Positions 47,195-56,506 of a stretch of DNA of 64,000 nt are shown here, in pieces. The notes under the pieces are model-generated. The model searched no databases, was not told the origin of the DNA, and saw only the letters and a program-made list of their open reading frames with translations. Origin of the DNA: Qipengyuania gelatinilytica (lineage in GTDB: Bacteria > Pseudomonadota > Alphaproteobacteria > Sphingomonadales > Sphingomonadaceae); the NCBI RefSeq assembly GCF_019711315.1, contig NZ_CP081294.1:2356001-2420000 (forward strand). The letters are read 5' to 3'. The first letter of the stretch is position 1. Every line of letters starts with the position of its first letter. The translations under genes were made by a program, and so were the position numbers.

Positions 47195-48100
47195 TCAGGC
47201 CCATTCGAGCGTGAGGAAGTCCGCAAAGGCGCGGCCCGAAGGCTCGCACACCTCTGTCGTATCGATCAGCGCCAGCCCGGCATCGCGGAAATGGGCCATC
47301 AGCATGTCGCGATCATCCGCCGCCGCACAAGCGCGACCGAGGGAATCGATACGGCCGATCTCGTTGCCTGCCTGATGCTCGATCTGGTCGAGCGTGCCGA
47401 GCAATTGCTGGCGCGAACCACGCGCGCCGTAGATCAGCGTGCGGCGCACGGCCTCCGGAATTTCCCAGCCGGGAGATGTCTGCCCCCAGCGCTCGCTGCC
47501 TTCGCGGGTCACTTCCGTCGCAAGCGCAAGTGCGCCATCGGCATCGTCACTGGCCAGTGCATTGCGGACATGCGTGAAGAGGTCCTTTTCCGACAGCACC
47601 CAGCCGATCTGCTCGCGGCGAACCGCGTTGTGTTCAAGGATCGGGCCGTCGCCGCGATGGACCATCAGTCCGACGCGGCCGTCCTTGGCAAGCACGCGCG
47701 CGACTTCCATCGCGCTGCGTGAGGTATCGCCATATTCGAAGCCGAACTGGCTGGTGATCGCATCGAAGCTTGCGTCATCGAAGGGCAGCTCTTCCATAGC
47801 CACACCGGCCATCACCTTCGCACCGGGAGGCGGGGGAGGCAGCTGCGGGGCGAGGTCGGTGCCGGTCGCCTCGATACCCGGGCGCATGTGCATCAGCCAT
47901 GCGAGCACGCGGCCATCGCCTGTGGCAAGGTCGAGTACGCGGGGTGTGCCCGGTACCCGCTCAATGAAGCCTTTCCACGCGGCCTGCTGTGCCTGCTCGA
48001 TCGCGGCCCAGCGCTGCGGCATGCAACCGCCGCCGCCCTTGCGTGCATTGCGCGCCCAGAATTCGCCCCAGGCTTTCTCGTCTTGTGGCTTCCCGCTCAT
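47195..48100 (-). CDS. class I SAM-dependent methyltransferase
   Basis: A 301-residue protein with motif I VLDLATGDGRVLAWL, motif II ATGTDLAP and the following MEELPFDDASFDAITSQFG (motif IV), typical of the Methyltransf_11/25 group. The C-terminal half is helical and lacks a family marker I can name. Substrate unknown. It lies nine bases after the TPR-oxygenase gene on the same strand and may act on the same product as the two oxygenases. Confidence 0.82.
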   Translation of the reverse strand: MSGKPQDEKAWGEFWARNARKGGGGCMPQRWAAIEQAQQAAWKGFIERVPGTPRVLDLATGDGRVLAWLMHMRPGIEATGTDLAPQLPPPPPGAKVMAGVAMEELPFDDASFDAITSQFGFEYGDTSRSAMEVARVLAKDGRVGLMVHRGDGPILEHNAVRREQIGWVLSEKDLFTHVRNALASDDADGALALATEVTREGSERWGQTSPGWEIPEAVRRTLIYGARGSRQQLLGTLDQIEHQAGNEIGRIDSLGRACAAADDRDMLMAHFRDAGLALIDTTEVCEPSGRAFADFLTLEWA

Positions 48101-48109
48101 GGCCGCGCG

Positions 48110-49789
48110 CTATATCGCAGGCACGACGTCGAACGCCACCGTCATTCGCAGCCCATCCCCGAACGGGGTTGTGCCGTGATAGAGCGTGCTCGGGAACAGC
48201 GCGAGATGCGCTTCGATTGGCTGGATCGTGCGGATCGGTTCGAGGTCCAGGCGGAGATCGGGCGGAGGCCGGCCCACTTCGAGCCAGCCTTGCCGTTCTT
48301 CACCTTGCGCATCCTCCGGCACGATCAGGTAGAGCGCTGAGCTCAGCATGCCTTCGGGATGGATATGCGAGGTGTGATAATCGCCTCCGCCGCGCAGGCG
48401 TACCGACCACGATCCCTGTAGTTTCCACGGATCGTCGCGACGCCTCAGCAGCGGGTGACCGACATCGGATTGCGGCAGGCACGCACGATAGTCTTCCAGC
48501 GTCGCCAGGATCGCCGCGTGGAGCCGCGCGAATATCTCTTCATGCCGCTGGAACAGGATGTGCCGCGTCTGGGTGCCACCGCGCAGCGACTGGCCGAGGG
48601 GGAGGGGCGATCCGTCATGCAGCTCGTGGAGCCGTTCGATCGCCTGCGGGAGGATGTTGTCGGCATCGCGCAATTCGCGCAGCTGGACCAGTTCCGCCTG
48701 GCCATGCAGCCACTCGGCGCGCGGATCGTCCCTGAGCCGCCAGACGAGGCCGAGGAGGGCGAAGGCCGAATGCTCCAGCGACGGATCGCGGACGGCCTCG
48801 TCCAGTAGCGACTGAGCCCGGTCCAGTTCGCCCAGCCTGATGCGGTGACGGGCCTCGTGGAGGCTGCGCGTGCTGCCCTGCAACGGCAACTCAGCGAAGA
48901 TCGCTTCTGCGCGCTCCGCCTGTCCCGCCTCACCGGCATGGATCGCCTCGAGCAGCGCAAAGCTGTGATCCTCGGGGAAACGGCGGCGGGCATCTGCGGC
49001 GACCACTGCGGCCTGTTCGAAATAGTCGAGCCCCGCCAGCGTCTGGGCGTGCGCCATGGGGATCGACGGGTCTTGAGGCAGTCTCTGCGCCGCCTCGCGA
49101 TAGGGTGCGGTGAAATCGCTTTCACCTAGTGCCAGCCTCAATTGCGCGAGGAGGTGCAGCGCATCGAGCCATTGCGGGGCCTGCGAGACAAGTTGCTCTG
49201 CAATGCCGCGTGCCTGCGCTGCCTCTCCGGCCACGTCGAGCGCCTGCGCCTTGCCCAGCCAGAGATCGGCCTCGGTGTTCACCACCGCGAGGGCAGCATC
49301 GAAGAATTGCGGCGCCTGCCTTTCGCCGCGCGCCAGCGCGACGCGGGCACGGCCGTGAAGCGCCTTGGCATGGCGCGGGTCGAGCGCGAGGCACTTGTCG
49401 TAGCTCTCGCGCGCCGCCGCCAGATCGCCCGCCATGCGCGAGGTATTCCCGCGTACCGACCAGTAGCGCGGTTGCATTGCACCTGCGGTTTCATTCTCTG
49501 CCAGCAGCGCCAGCGCTTCTTCGTGGCGGCCCAGCTGTCCGAGCGCGATGGTGCGGTTGAGCACGTATTCGAGATTGTCCGGCTCGATTGCCAGCGCCCG
49601 CCCAAAGCTCGTTTCGGCGGCGACAGGTTCACCGCCCCGAAGCGCCATCGATCCGGCAGTGTTGTGAAGGCCGGCATGGTCGGGATGCTCGGCAAGCGCT
49701 TCGGCCAGCAACTGGAGGCCGCGTGGTCGATCTCCCAACCTCTCTGCCGCGATCGCGCGGGCGTGCCAGTCCTGCGGCGCGGTCGTCAC
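48110..49789 (-). CDS. TPR protein with C-terminal 2OG-Fe(II) oxygenase domain
   Basis: A 559-residue protein. Residues 1 to about 330 are tetratricopeptide repeats (AEALAEHPDHAGLHNTAG, ALAIEPDNLEYVLNRTIALG and more). The C-terminus (about 450-559) is a 2OG-Fe(II) oxygenase domain of the PF13759 type with YHTSHIHPEGMLSSALYL and FPSTLYHGTTPF supplying the His ligands. The frame is open to 50011, but GTG at 49789 overlaps the stop of the next oxygenase (GTGA) and gives a proper TPR start, so it is chosen. Substrate unknown; such fusions hydroxylate proteins or peptides in several systems. Confidence 0.8.
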   Translation of the reverse strand: MTTAPQDWHARAIAAERLGDRPRGLQLLAEALAEHPDHAGLHNTAGSMALRGGEPVAAETSFGRALAIEPDNLEYVLNRTIALGQLGRHEEALALLAENETAGAMQPRYWSVRGNTSRMAGDLAAARESYDKCLALDPRHAKALHGRARVALARGERQAPQFFDAALAVVNTEADLWLGKAQALDVAGEAAQARGIAEQLVSQAPQWLDALHLLAQLRLALGESDFTAPYREAAQRLPQDPSIPMAHAQTLAGLDYFEQAAVVAADARRRFPEDHSFALLEAIHAGEAGQAERAEAIFAELPLQGSTRSLHEARHRIRLGELDRAQSLLDEAVRDPSLEHSAFALLGLVWRLRDDPRAEWLHGQAELVQLRELRDADNILPQAIERLHELHDGSPLPLGQSLRGGTQTRHILFQRHEEIFARLHAAILATLEDYRACLPQSDVGHPLLRRRDDPWKLQGSWSVRLRGGGDYHTSHIHPEGMLSSALYLIVPEDAQGEERQGWLEVGRPPPDLRLDLEPIRTIQPIEAHLALFPSTLYHGTTPFGDGLRMTVAFDVVPAI

Positions 49790-50532
49790 TTGTCGCGCAA
49801 CCAGCCCACGATCGCAGTGCGTCCCATGGGTGCGAAGGGTGGGACGTAGGAAACCATGTGGCTGGTCGGCACGGCGAACAGGTTCAGCGCGTTGAAGCGC
49901 GGGCGGAAGCCTTCGACGATGTCGCCATCCTCGTCGAGGAAGTTGAGGTAGCCGCCCCAGTCGGGATGCCAGTCGTCCGGCGCGAAGTTGAGGACATAGG
50001 CATAGCGCCACCCTTCAGCGACATGGCTGTCGATATGCCGTCCGAGATAGTGGTTCGGCGCATAGAGCGATGCCTGCCCGTCCGCCTTGGTCAACGTTGG
50101 CGTGGCAGTGATGTCGCGCGCAAGGTCGAGGAATTCGGGCGCGTTGATATATTCGAGCAGCAGTTCGTGCGGGCCGCCCGGCTCCCAGCCTTCCTGCACC
50201 GCGGTGAGGATCGGATATTGGGCGAAGCGGAAGGCATAATCGCCGCGGGCGGAGGCCTGGTGTGCGGCCATCGCGGCGGCATTGACCTTCTCCGCGCCGC
50301 CCGGTGCCTGGATTTCCTCCTGCCGGAAGCTCTGCGGCTCGATCCCCGGACCGTCGCCTGCCTGCACCGCCATGCCCCATTTGGTGGCGCGCGCGAGGAT
50401 CATCTGGATCTCGCGCGCGGTTTCTTCAGTCAGCACGTCGCGCACCTGTACGCGCCCGCGCTCGGCAAAGCGCGCTGCCAGAGCCTTGCGGTCGAGGTCG
50501 GGATTGATTTCGAAGAGCTTCTTTGCGGCCAT
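49786..50532 (-). CDS. 2OG-Fe(II) oxygenase (prolyl 4-hydroxylase-like)
   Basis: A 248-residue dioxygenase. ATG at 50532 (MAAKKLFEINPDLD) is preferred over the open frame upstream. The double-stranded beta-helix has HID (GRHIDSHV) as the Fe(II) His-x-Asp, the distal His in VPTSHMVSYV, and a following Arg (MGRTAIVGW) for 2-oxoglutarate. The WGGYLNFLDEDG segment is typical of P4H/PKHD-like enzymes. It is directly coupled to the TPR-oxygenase by a 4-base overlap. Confidence 0.83.
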   Translation of the reverse strand: MAAKKLFEINPDLDRKALAARFAERGRVQVRDVLTEETAREIQMILARATKWGMAVQAGDGPGIEPQSFRQEEIQAPGGAEKVNAAAMAAHQASARGDYAFRFAQYPILTAVQEGWEPGGPHELLLEYINAPEFLDLARDITATPTLTKADGQASLYAPNHYLGRHIDSHVAEGWRYAYVLNFAPDDWHPDWGGYLNFLDEDGDIVEGFRPRFNALNLFAVPTSHMVSYVPPFAPMGRTAIVGWLRDK

Positions 50533-50665
50533 GGACGCAGCCTTACGACGCGCTCCGGCTGCTCGCAAGCACGGCTGCCCGCGAGTCCCTGTAAGCTGCA
50601 CTTGACGTAAACGGAAACCGCCCATAGGCCAGTCGCAAATCGAAACGGAAAGAGGATTCTCCCCC

Positions 50666-51838
50666 ATGCCCGAAGCCTATATCGTCGAAGCCGTAAGGAC
50701 CGCTGGCGGACGCAGGGGAGGGCGCCTTGCCGGTGTGCATCCCGTCGATCTCGCTGCGAAATCGCTCGACGCGGTGATGGAGCGCTCGGGCCTTGCAGCC
50801 AAGGTGATCGACGATGTCGTCATGGGCTGTGTCAGCCAGGGCGGCGAACAGGCCATGCAGGTCGGCCGCAATGCCGTGCTCGCTTCCAAGCACCTCGGCG
50901 AGGGCGTGCCCGCCGTCACCATCGACCGCCAGTGCGGTTCCTCGCAGCAGGCGATCCAGTTCGCGGCGCAGGCCGTGATGAGCGGGACGCAGGACGTGGT
51001 GATCGCCAGCGGTGTGGAAAGCATGACGCGCGTGCCGATGGGCTCGACCGCGATGTTCCACATGAAAGAAGGCCTCGGTAACTACAAGTCGCCGGGCCTC
51101 GAAGAGAAATACCCCGGCATCCAGTGGAGCCAGTTCATGGGCGCCGAGATGATCGTCAAGAAGCACGGCTTCACCAAGGACGATCTCGACCGCTTCGCCC
51201 TGTCGAGCCACCAGAAGGCCATCGAGGCGACCAAGTCGGGTGCCTTCGAAGCCGAGATCGTGCCGGTGGAAATCGAGACGCCCGAAGGCACCGAAATGCA
51301 CACGGTGGATGAGGGCATCCGCTTCGACGCCACGCTGGAAAGCATCGCCGGCGTGAAGCTGCTTAGTCCTGAAGGCACCATCACGGCCGCCACCAGCAGC
51401 CAGATTTGCGACGGGTCGAGTGCGGTGCTGGTCGTGAGCGAGAAGGCGTTGAAGGAATACGGGCTCACCCCGATGGCGCGCATCCATAACCTGACGGTCA
51501 CCGCGGGCGATCCGGTGATCATGCTGGAAGAACCGCTCTTCGCCACCGACCGCGCGCTGGAGCGTGCCGGCATGAAAATCTCGGATATCGACCTGTTCGA
51601 AGTCAACGAAGCCTTCGCACCCGTGCCGCTCGCATGGCTCAAGCACACCGGTGCCGATCCGGAAAAGCTCAACGTCAACGGCGGCGCTATTGCGCTCGGC
51701 CATCCCTTGGGTGCATCGGGCACCAAGCTCATGGCCACGCTGGTCCACGCGCTGAAGGCGCGCGGCAAGAAATACGGCCTCCAGACGATGTGCGAAGGCG
51801 GCGGTGTCGCCAACGTTACCATCGTTGAATCGCTGTAA
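50666..51838 (+). CDS. acetyl-CoA C-acyltransferase (thiolase)
   Basis: A 390-residue thiolase. The acyl-accepting Cys90 is in DRQCGSSQQA, the His is in ALGHPLGASG and the second Cys is near the end in CEGGGVAN. It cleaves or condenses 3-ketoacyl-CoA in beta-oxidation or acetoacetyl-CoA formation. It is divergent from the oxygenase gene and 64 bases upstream of an SDR gene with which it probably forms a unit. Confidence 0.93.
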   Translation: MPEAYIVEAVRTAGGRRGGRLAGVHPVDLAAKSLDAVMERSGLAAKVIDDVVMGCVSQGGEQAMQVGRNAVLASKHLGEGVPAVTIDRQCGSSQQAIQFAAQAVMSGTQDVVIASGVESMTRVPMGSTAMFHMKEGLGNYKSPGLEEKYPGIQWSQFMGAEMIVKKHGFTKDDLDRFALSSHQKAIEATKSGAFEAEIVPVEIETPEGTEMHTVDEGIRFDATLESIAGVKLLSPEGTITAATSSQICDGSSAVLVVSEKALKEYGLTPMARIHNLTVTAGDPVIMLEEPLFATDRALERAGMKISDIDLFEVNEAFAPVPLAWLKHTGADPEKLNVNGGAIALGHPLGASGTKLMATLVHALKARGKKYGLQTMCEGGGVANVTIVESL

Positions 51839-51902
51839 GCGTATTCACGTTTATCGGCGTTGAGGCGCTTTAAGTTTCTAAAATCACGAGAGGATTACCC
51901 CC

Positions 51903-52688
51903 ATGGAAGTCAGCAGCAATACCCCCGCAGTCGTCACCGGCGGTGCATCGGGCCTTGGTGAAGCAACCGCCCGCGCTATTGCGGCCAAGGGCGCGAAGGT
52001 CGCCATCTTCGACATGAACGAAGAGAAGGGCGAAGCCGTCGCCAAGGACATCGGCGGCATCTTCTGCAAGGTCAATGTGATGAGCGACGAAGACGTCGAC
52101 GCCGGTTTCGCCAAGGCACGCGAGGCGCACGGCCAGGAGCGTATCCTCGTCAACTGCGCAGGGATCGGCAATGCCATCAAGACCGCCAAGCGCGACAAGC
52201 AGACCGGCGAGATAAGCCATTTCCCGCTGCAGGCGTTCGAATTCGTCATCCAGGTGAACCTGATCGGCACTTTCCGCTGCATCGCCAAGTCGGCAGCCGG
52301 CATGATGACGCTCGACCCGCTTTCCGAAGACGGCGACCGCGGCGCGATCGTGAACACGGCATCGGTTGCCGGTGAAGACGGCCAGATCGGCCAGGCGGCA
52401 TACTCGGCATCGAAGGGCGGCGTGATCGGCATGACCCTGCCCATCGCACGCGACCTCATGCAGGAAGGCATCCGCGTGAACACCATCCTCCCGGGCATCT
52501 TCAACACCCCGCTGATGAACGCTGCCCCGCCGCAGGTGAAGGACGCGCTGGCCGCTTCGGTCCCGTTCCCCAAGCGCCTGGGCAATCCGGAAGAGTACGC
52601 CATGCTCGCCATGACCATGATCGAGTGCGGCTACTTCAACGGCGAAGACGTCCGTCTCGACGGCGCGATCCGCATGGCGCCGCGCTAA
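51903..52688 (+). CDS. SDR oxidoreductase, 3-hydroxyacyl-CoA dehydrogenase type 2-like
   Basis: A 261-residue classical short-chain dehydrogenase. The NAD site is VTGGASGLGEATARA with an acidic FDMN at the end of the second strand (NAD preference). The catalytic set is Ser in NTASVAGEDG and Tyr/Lys in YSASKGG. Overall pattern fits HSD17B10-like 3-hydroxyacyl-CoA dehydrogenases, suiting its place after the thiolase. A strong terminator follows. Confidence 0.88.
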   Translation: MEVSSNTPAVVTGGASGLGEATARAIAAKGAKVAIFDMNEEKGEAVAKDIGGIFCKVNVMSDEDVDAGFAKAREAHGQERILVNCAGIGNAIKTAKRDKQTGEISHFPLQAFEFVIQVNLIGTFRCIAKSAAGMMTLDPLSEDGDRGAIVNTASVAGEDGQIGQAAYSASKGGVIGMTLPIARDLMQEGIRVNTILPGIFNTPLMNAAPPQVKDALAASVPFPKRLGNPEEYAMLAMTMIECGYFNGEDVRLDGAIRMAPR

Positions 52689-52710
52689 GCGATCCTGCTC
52701 CAAACGTGAA

Positions 52711-52748
52711 AGCGCCGCCCGTTCGCTCAAGGAACGGGCGGCGCTTTG
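52711..52748. terminator. bidirectional terminator
   Basis: A 14-bp perfect stem (AGCGCCGCCCGTTC / GAACGGGCGGCGCT) between convergent genes. Confidence 0.85.
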
Positions 52749-52766
52749 CGTATGTAAGATGGGTGG

Positions 52767-53366
52767 TTAGTAGGCGGTCTGCATCAGCCTGACAGCGCCT
52801 GCCCATTCGTCCTGCTCGACCGCATCGGCGAGGATAACCGCGACATCGCCGCGCGCTGCCTTGCCCTTGGGATCGACATCTTCGCCGAGGATGACCGAGC
52901 CGGTCGGCCCGTCGTCGGTCAGCGATACCGGGCGCAGGATGGCATATTCGAGGTCGCTGGCCTTGAGATGTTCGTCAGCGTCGTGCTTGGCTTGCAGATA
53001 ATGGGCGAGATCGCTGTCGGGATCGGGATTTTGCGTACCGACCGAACTCAGCATGACGAACCTGCGCACGCCGCTCTTTTCTGCCTTGTCGATGAGATCG
53101 ATGGCCCCGTCGCGATCGACCTTGTCGGTCATCTCCGCGCTGGTGCCTCCGCCCGAGCCGGCCGCGAACACCACGGCATCGCAATCCGCCGTCACGTCAT
53201 CCGCAAGGTCGGTGAGGTCGCTAACACGCTGCTCGGCCCCTTTGGGCAAGCCGCTGGTGTCGGAACTGTCTCGAACGAGCGCGATTGGGTGGTGGCCACG
53301 ATCGCACAATTCCTGGACAAGGCGTTGGCCGGTATTGCCGGTGGCTCCGGCTACAAGAACTTTCAT
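52767..53366 (-). CDS. NAD(P)-binding SDR-like protein (NmrA/atypical SDR)
   Basis: A 199-residue Rossmann protein. VLVAGATGNTGQRLVQEL at the start is the atypical-SDR dinucleotide motif. A conserved YAILRPVSLTD segment is typical of the NAD(P)H-binding/SDR_a5 group, often redox sensors or reductases. Enzymatic role unknown. It lies 27 bases after the aldehyde dehydrogenase gene on the same strand. Confidence 0.8.
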   Translation of the reverse strand: MKVLVAGATGNTGQRLVQELCDRGHHPIALVRDSSDTSGLPKGAEQRVSDLTDLADDVTADCDAVVFAAGSGGGTSAEMTDKVDRDGAIDLIDKAEKSGVRRFVMLSSVGTQNPDPDSDLAHYLQAKHDADEHLKASDLEYAILRPVSLTDDGPTGSVILGEDVDPKGKAARGDVAVILADAVEQDEWAGAVRLMQTAY

Positions 53367-53393
53367 GGGTCTGCTCCGTGTTTTCTGGTCTGT

Positions 53394-54776
53394 TTACGAG
53401 GGCAGGAAAATCGCCTTGGTGTTGACGAATTCCTTCATGCCGAAGCCGCCGTGTTCGCGGCCGTATCCGCTGTCCTTGACCCCGCCGAAGGGCATGTTCG
53501 GGTCTGCCGCGCCGAAGGAATTGATGCGGATCATGCCCGTATCGAAATGGTCGCGGGCCAGCCGGATTGCCTTGTCCTCATCCTTGGTGAAGATGCCGCC
53601 GCCAAGGCCATACCGGCTGTCATTGGCGATGCGCATGGCGTCTTCGTCGTCCTTGGCGCGGATGATAGAGGCGACCGGGCCAAACAATTCGTCGTCATAG
53701 GCCGGTGTGCCCGGCTTGCAGTCGGCAAGCACGGTGGCGGGATAGTACCAGCCGTCGGGATCCTCTTCCGGGTCGCCGCCGCACAGCAGCGTGCAGCCAC
53801 CCTCGAGGCTCTTGCCGACCTGTTCGACCAGCGTATCGAATTGTTCCTTGCTGGAAACGGGCCCCAGCTGCGTGCCCTCGTCCTTTGGATCGCCCATCTT
53901 GGTGGACTTCATCCGTTCGACGAAGCCTTCGACGAACTGGTCGTAAACGGCGTCCGTGACGACGAAGCGCTTTGCAGAAACGCAGGTTTCGCCATTGTTG
54001 TAGAGGCGGCCGGCGACGCAGGTCTTCACCGCGAGGTCGATGTCGGCATCTTCGAGCACGAGATAGGCATCGTTCGATCCCAACTCGAGCACGGTCTTCT
54101 TCAACGCTTCGGCTGCAGTCTTGCCGATATGGCGGCCAGCGCCATCGCTGCCGGTCATGGTGACCGCGCGGATCTTGTCATGGGTGATGATCTCGTCCGA
54201 CAAATCGTGATCGACCAGGACCACGTCGAACAATCCTTCTGGCAATCCGGCCTCGAGGCACAGGTCGCGCAGCAGCAGGCCGCTGCCGGTGCAGATCGAG
54301 GCGTGCTTCAGGACACAGGCGTTACCTGCCATCGCGTTGGCGGCCAGCACGCGCACCGGCTGGTAGAGCGGGAAATTCCACGGCTGGATCGAATAGATCA
54401 CGCCGATCGGCGAATAGGTGACGATGCCGCGCTTCTTGCCGCCCGAATGCTTGCGCTCCTCGTCTGCGAGCTCGGACGGGCCGTTGTCGGCGCTGTATTC
54501 GAAGATGCGGGCGCAGATCTCGACCTCGGTCTTGCCGTCCTTGAGCAGTTTGCCCGTTTCGCGGGTCATGAGGTCGCTGATGCGATCGGTATTGTCGCGC
54601 AGGACCTTTGCGATCTTGCGCAGGACGTCGGCGCGGTCTTCGTGACTGCGGGTGCGCCAATCGAGATAGGCTTGGTGAGCGGCGTCGATCCTGGCGAAGG
54701 CCTCTTCCTTCGACATCAGGTCGTAGGTTTCGATGGTCTCGCGGGTCGCGGGATTGTTGGTTGTGATCTGCGGCAT
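53394..54776 (-). CDS. NAD(P)-dependent aldehyde dehydrogenase (succinate-semialdehyde type)
   Basis: A 460-residue aldehyde dehydrogenase. Catalytic Cys is in NNGETCVSAKR, the general-base Glu in VLELGSNDAYLV, and the Asn in QPWNFPLYQPVR is normal. Length without a long N-terminus fits the short succinate-semialdehyde dehydrogenase group, but other aldehydes are possible. ATG 54776 (MPQITTNNP) is chosen; the frame is open 16 codons further. It is divergent from the enoyl-CoA hydratase gene. Confidence 0.9.
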   Translation of the reverse strand: MPQITTNNPATRETIETYDLMSKEEAFARIDAAHQAYLDWRTRSHEDRADVLRKIAKVLRDNTDRISDLMTRETGKLLKDGKTEVEICARIFEYSADNGPSELADEERKHSGGKKRGIVTYSPIGVIYSIQPWNFPLYQPVRVLAANAMAGNACVLKHASICTGSGLLLRDLCLEAGLPEGLFDVVLVDHDLSDEIITHDKIRAVTMTGSDGAGRHIGKTAAEALKKTVLELGSNDAYLVLEDADIDLAVKTCVAGRLYNNGETCVSAKRFVVTDAVYDQFVEGFVERMKSTKMGDPKDEGTQLGPVSSKEQFDTLVEQVGKSLEGGCTLLCGGDPEEDPDGWYYPATVLADCKPGTPAYDDELFGPVASIIRAKDDEDAMRIANDSRYGLGGGIFTKDEDKAIRLARDHFDTGMIRINSFGAADPNMPFGGVKDSGYGREHGGFGMKEFVNTKAIFLPS

Positions 54777-55045
54777 GGGGCACCTTGGAATGAATAGGGG
54801 GTCGCGTTTGAAACGGACCCTCACGCTCAGGCGTTCCGGAAACTATTTTTGTTGCAGGCGGGAACCGGGCGGGAGCCCCGATTTCCTGCTCTTTGCCGAA
54901 GGTTTTGTGGTGGAAGGATGCCGAAATCCTGCAGCCCGCTTTTTCGTGCCGCCCTTGGCGAAAGCCGCCTGCCGGTACTGATTTACTTGTCAGGACCGTG
55001 TTCCATGTGTTCCATCTTGCCGGACAGCTGGAGAGAGACGCCACC

Positions 55046-55918
55046 ATGACCCAATTCACGCAAATCAAGCTCGATATCGCCGATGGCATCGCCACCGTGA
55101 CGCTGCACCGGCCAGAGAAGATGAACGCCTTCACGCGGGTGATGATGCAGGAATTCATCGATGCGATGGACGTCACCGATGCCGACGACAGCGTGCGCGC
55201 GGTGATCGTGACCGGCGAGGGTGAGCGGGCATTCTGCGCCGGCGCAGACCTTACGCCGGAGGGCGGCGGCCATGTCTTTTCCGATCCCGATCCGGTGGAC
55301 GACCTTTCCGATGCGCGCGTACGCGATGGCGGGGGAAGGCTGACGCTGCGTCTGTTCAATTCGAAGAAGCCGCTGATCGGCGCCTGCAACGGCGTTGCCG
55401 TGGGGGTTGGCGCGACCATGCAGCTGCCCTTCGATATCCGGCTGTGCAGCGACAATGCGCGCTTCGGCTTCGTCTTTGCGCGGCGCGGGATTACGCCCGA
55501 GGCTGCGAGCAGCTGGTTCCTGCCCAAGCTGGTCGGCATGCAGACTGCGCTCGAGTGGTGCATGACCGGCCGGATCTTCGATGCAGCCGAAGCGAAGGAT
55601 CGCGGCCTCGTGCGATCGGTCCATCCGCAGGGCGAACTGATGGACGCAGCGGTGGGTATAGCGCGCGAGATCGCGGACAATACCTCTGCCGTTTCGGTTA
55701 CCATGACGCGGGCGATGCTCTGGCGGATCGGCGCGGGCGGACACCCGATGGATGCGCACCGTATCGACAGCCGCGCGATCTATCGCCTCAGCCGCAGCAA
55801 TGATGCGAAGGAGGGGATCGCGAGCTTCCTCGAGAAGCGTCCGCCTGCCTATCCGGACACGGTGGGCGAGAACATGCCCGACTTCTACCCGTGGTGGGAC
55901 GAGCCTGAATACGAATAG
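55046..55918 (+). CDS. enoyl-CoA hydratase/isomerase (crotonase) family
   Basis: A 290-residue crotonase-fold protein. ATVTLHRPEKMNAFT and ERAFCAGADL form the CoA and first oxyanion-hole region, IGACNGVAVGVGATMQLP the second. FARRGITPEAASSWFLPKLVG carries the usual Glu that serves as catalytic acid/base. The C-terminus is longer and helical. ATG 55046 is preferred over an open frame that starts further up. It acts in beta-oxidation or a related degradation path and is 65 bases upstream of a MarR regulator gene. Confidence 0.9.
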   Translation: MTQFTQIKLDIADGIATVTLHRPEKMNAFTRVMMQEFIDAMDVTDADDSVRAVIVTGEGERAFCAGADLTPEGGGHVFSDPDPVDDLSDARVRDGGGRLTLRLFNSKKPLIGACNGVAVGVGATMQLPFDIRLCSDNARFGFVFARRGITPEAASSWFLPKLVGMQTALEWCMTGRIFDAAEAKDRGLVRSVHPQGELMDAAVGIAREIADNTSAVSVTMTRAMLWRIGAGGHPMDAHRIDSRAIYRLSRSNDAKEGIASFLEKRPPAYPDTVGENMPDFYPWWDEPEYE

Positions 55919-55932
55919 TTGCACATGTGATA

Positions 55933-55977
55933 GTCACAGCTGAAACCTTGCCAATAGCGGAGGGAAGGTTACAGCTA
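55933..55977 (+). promoter_or_regulatory. repeated 9-mers upstream of marR-type gene
   Basis: GTCACAGCT (55933-55941) and GTTACAGCT (55968-55976) are direct near-repeats 35 bases apart, and GTGATAGTCAC nearby is a short palindrome. A MarR autoregulatory site is possible. Confidence 0.25.
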
Positions 55978-55983
55978 GGCGTC

Positions 55984-56454
55984 ATGTCGTCACGCAAGCC
56001 CGCCAAGCGCCTCGCCGATTTCCTGCCCTACCAGCTGTCGATCGCCTCCAATGCGATTTCGACACGGATTGCGGAGCAGTATCGCAGGCGGTTCGCGTTG
56101 AAGACGACCGAGTGGCGTATCATGGCCGTCCTCGGCGACAGCGGCCCGCTGACTCAGCGCGAGCTGTCGCAGATGACGCTGATGGACAAGGTGCCGGTCA
56201 ACCGTGCCTGCAAGACGCTGGAGAGCCGCGGCCTTGCTGCGCGCACGCCCAATACGAAAGACGGCCGTTCCCACCTGCTCGAACTGACGGTAGAGGGCAG
56301 GGCGGTCCATGCCGGCATCATGCCGCTGGCACTCAAGATCGAGGCGGAGATGTTCTCTGTACTCAGCACCGAGGAGCAGGACGCGTTTCGCGACATGCTG
56401 GCGCGCCTGCGCGAAAATGCCGGGGACTTCGACGCAGAAAGCCTGGCCGACTGA
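55984..56454 (+). CDS. MarR family transcriptional regulator
   Basis: A 156-residue winged-helix regulator. The HTH segment is LTQRELSQMTLMDKVPVNRA and the wing is RTPNTKDGRSHLLELT, the DxRS wing signature of MarR. ATG 55984 is used; GTG 55927 would extend into the upstream gene's spacer. It probably controls the adjacent enoyl-CoA hydratase and the divergent aldehyde dehydrogenase, in answer to an aromatic or acyl compound (inference). Confidence 0.9.
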   Translation: MSSRKPAKRLADFLPYQLSIASNAISTRIAEQYRRRFALKTTEWRIMAVLGDSGPLTQRELSQMTLMDKVPVNRACKTLESRGLAARTPNTKDGRSHLLELTVEGRAVHAGIMPLALKIEAEMFSVLSTEEQDAFRDMLARLRENAGDFDAESLAD

Positions 56455-56472
56455 GTAAGCCGGCCAGGCTTT
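56441..56472 (+). terminator. terminator overlapping the end of the marR-type gene
   Basis: GCCTGGCCG and CGGCCAGGC are perfect 9-bp arms with the stop codon in the loop, followed by TTT. Confidence 0.7.
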
Positions 56473-56506
56473 CCTGGTTCGCTATTCGGTTGCTTCTTCG
56501 CCGACC

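Noticed and set aside
49790..50011. Upstream extension of the TPR-oxygenase gene
   Set aside because: It is a shadow of the neighbouring oxygenase gene; GTG at 49789 makes a normal overlap.
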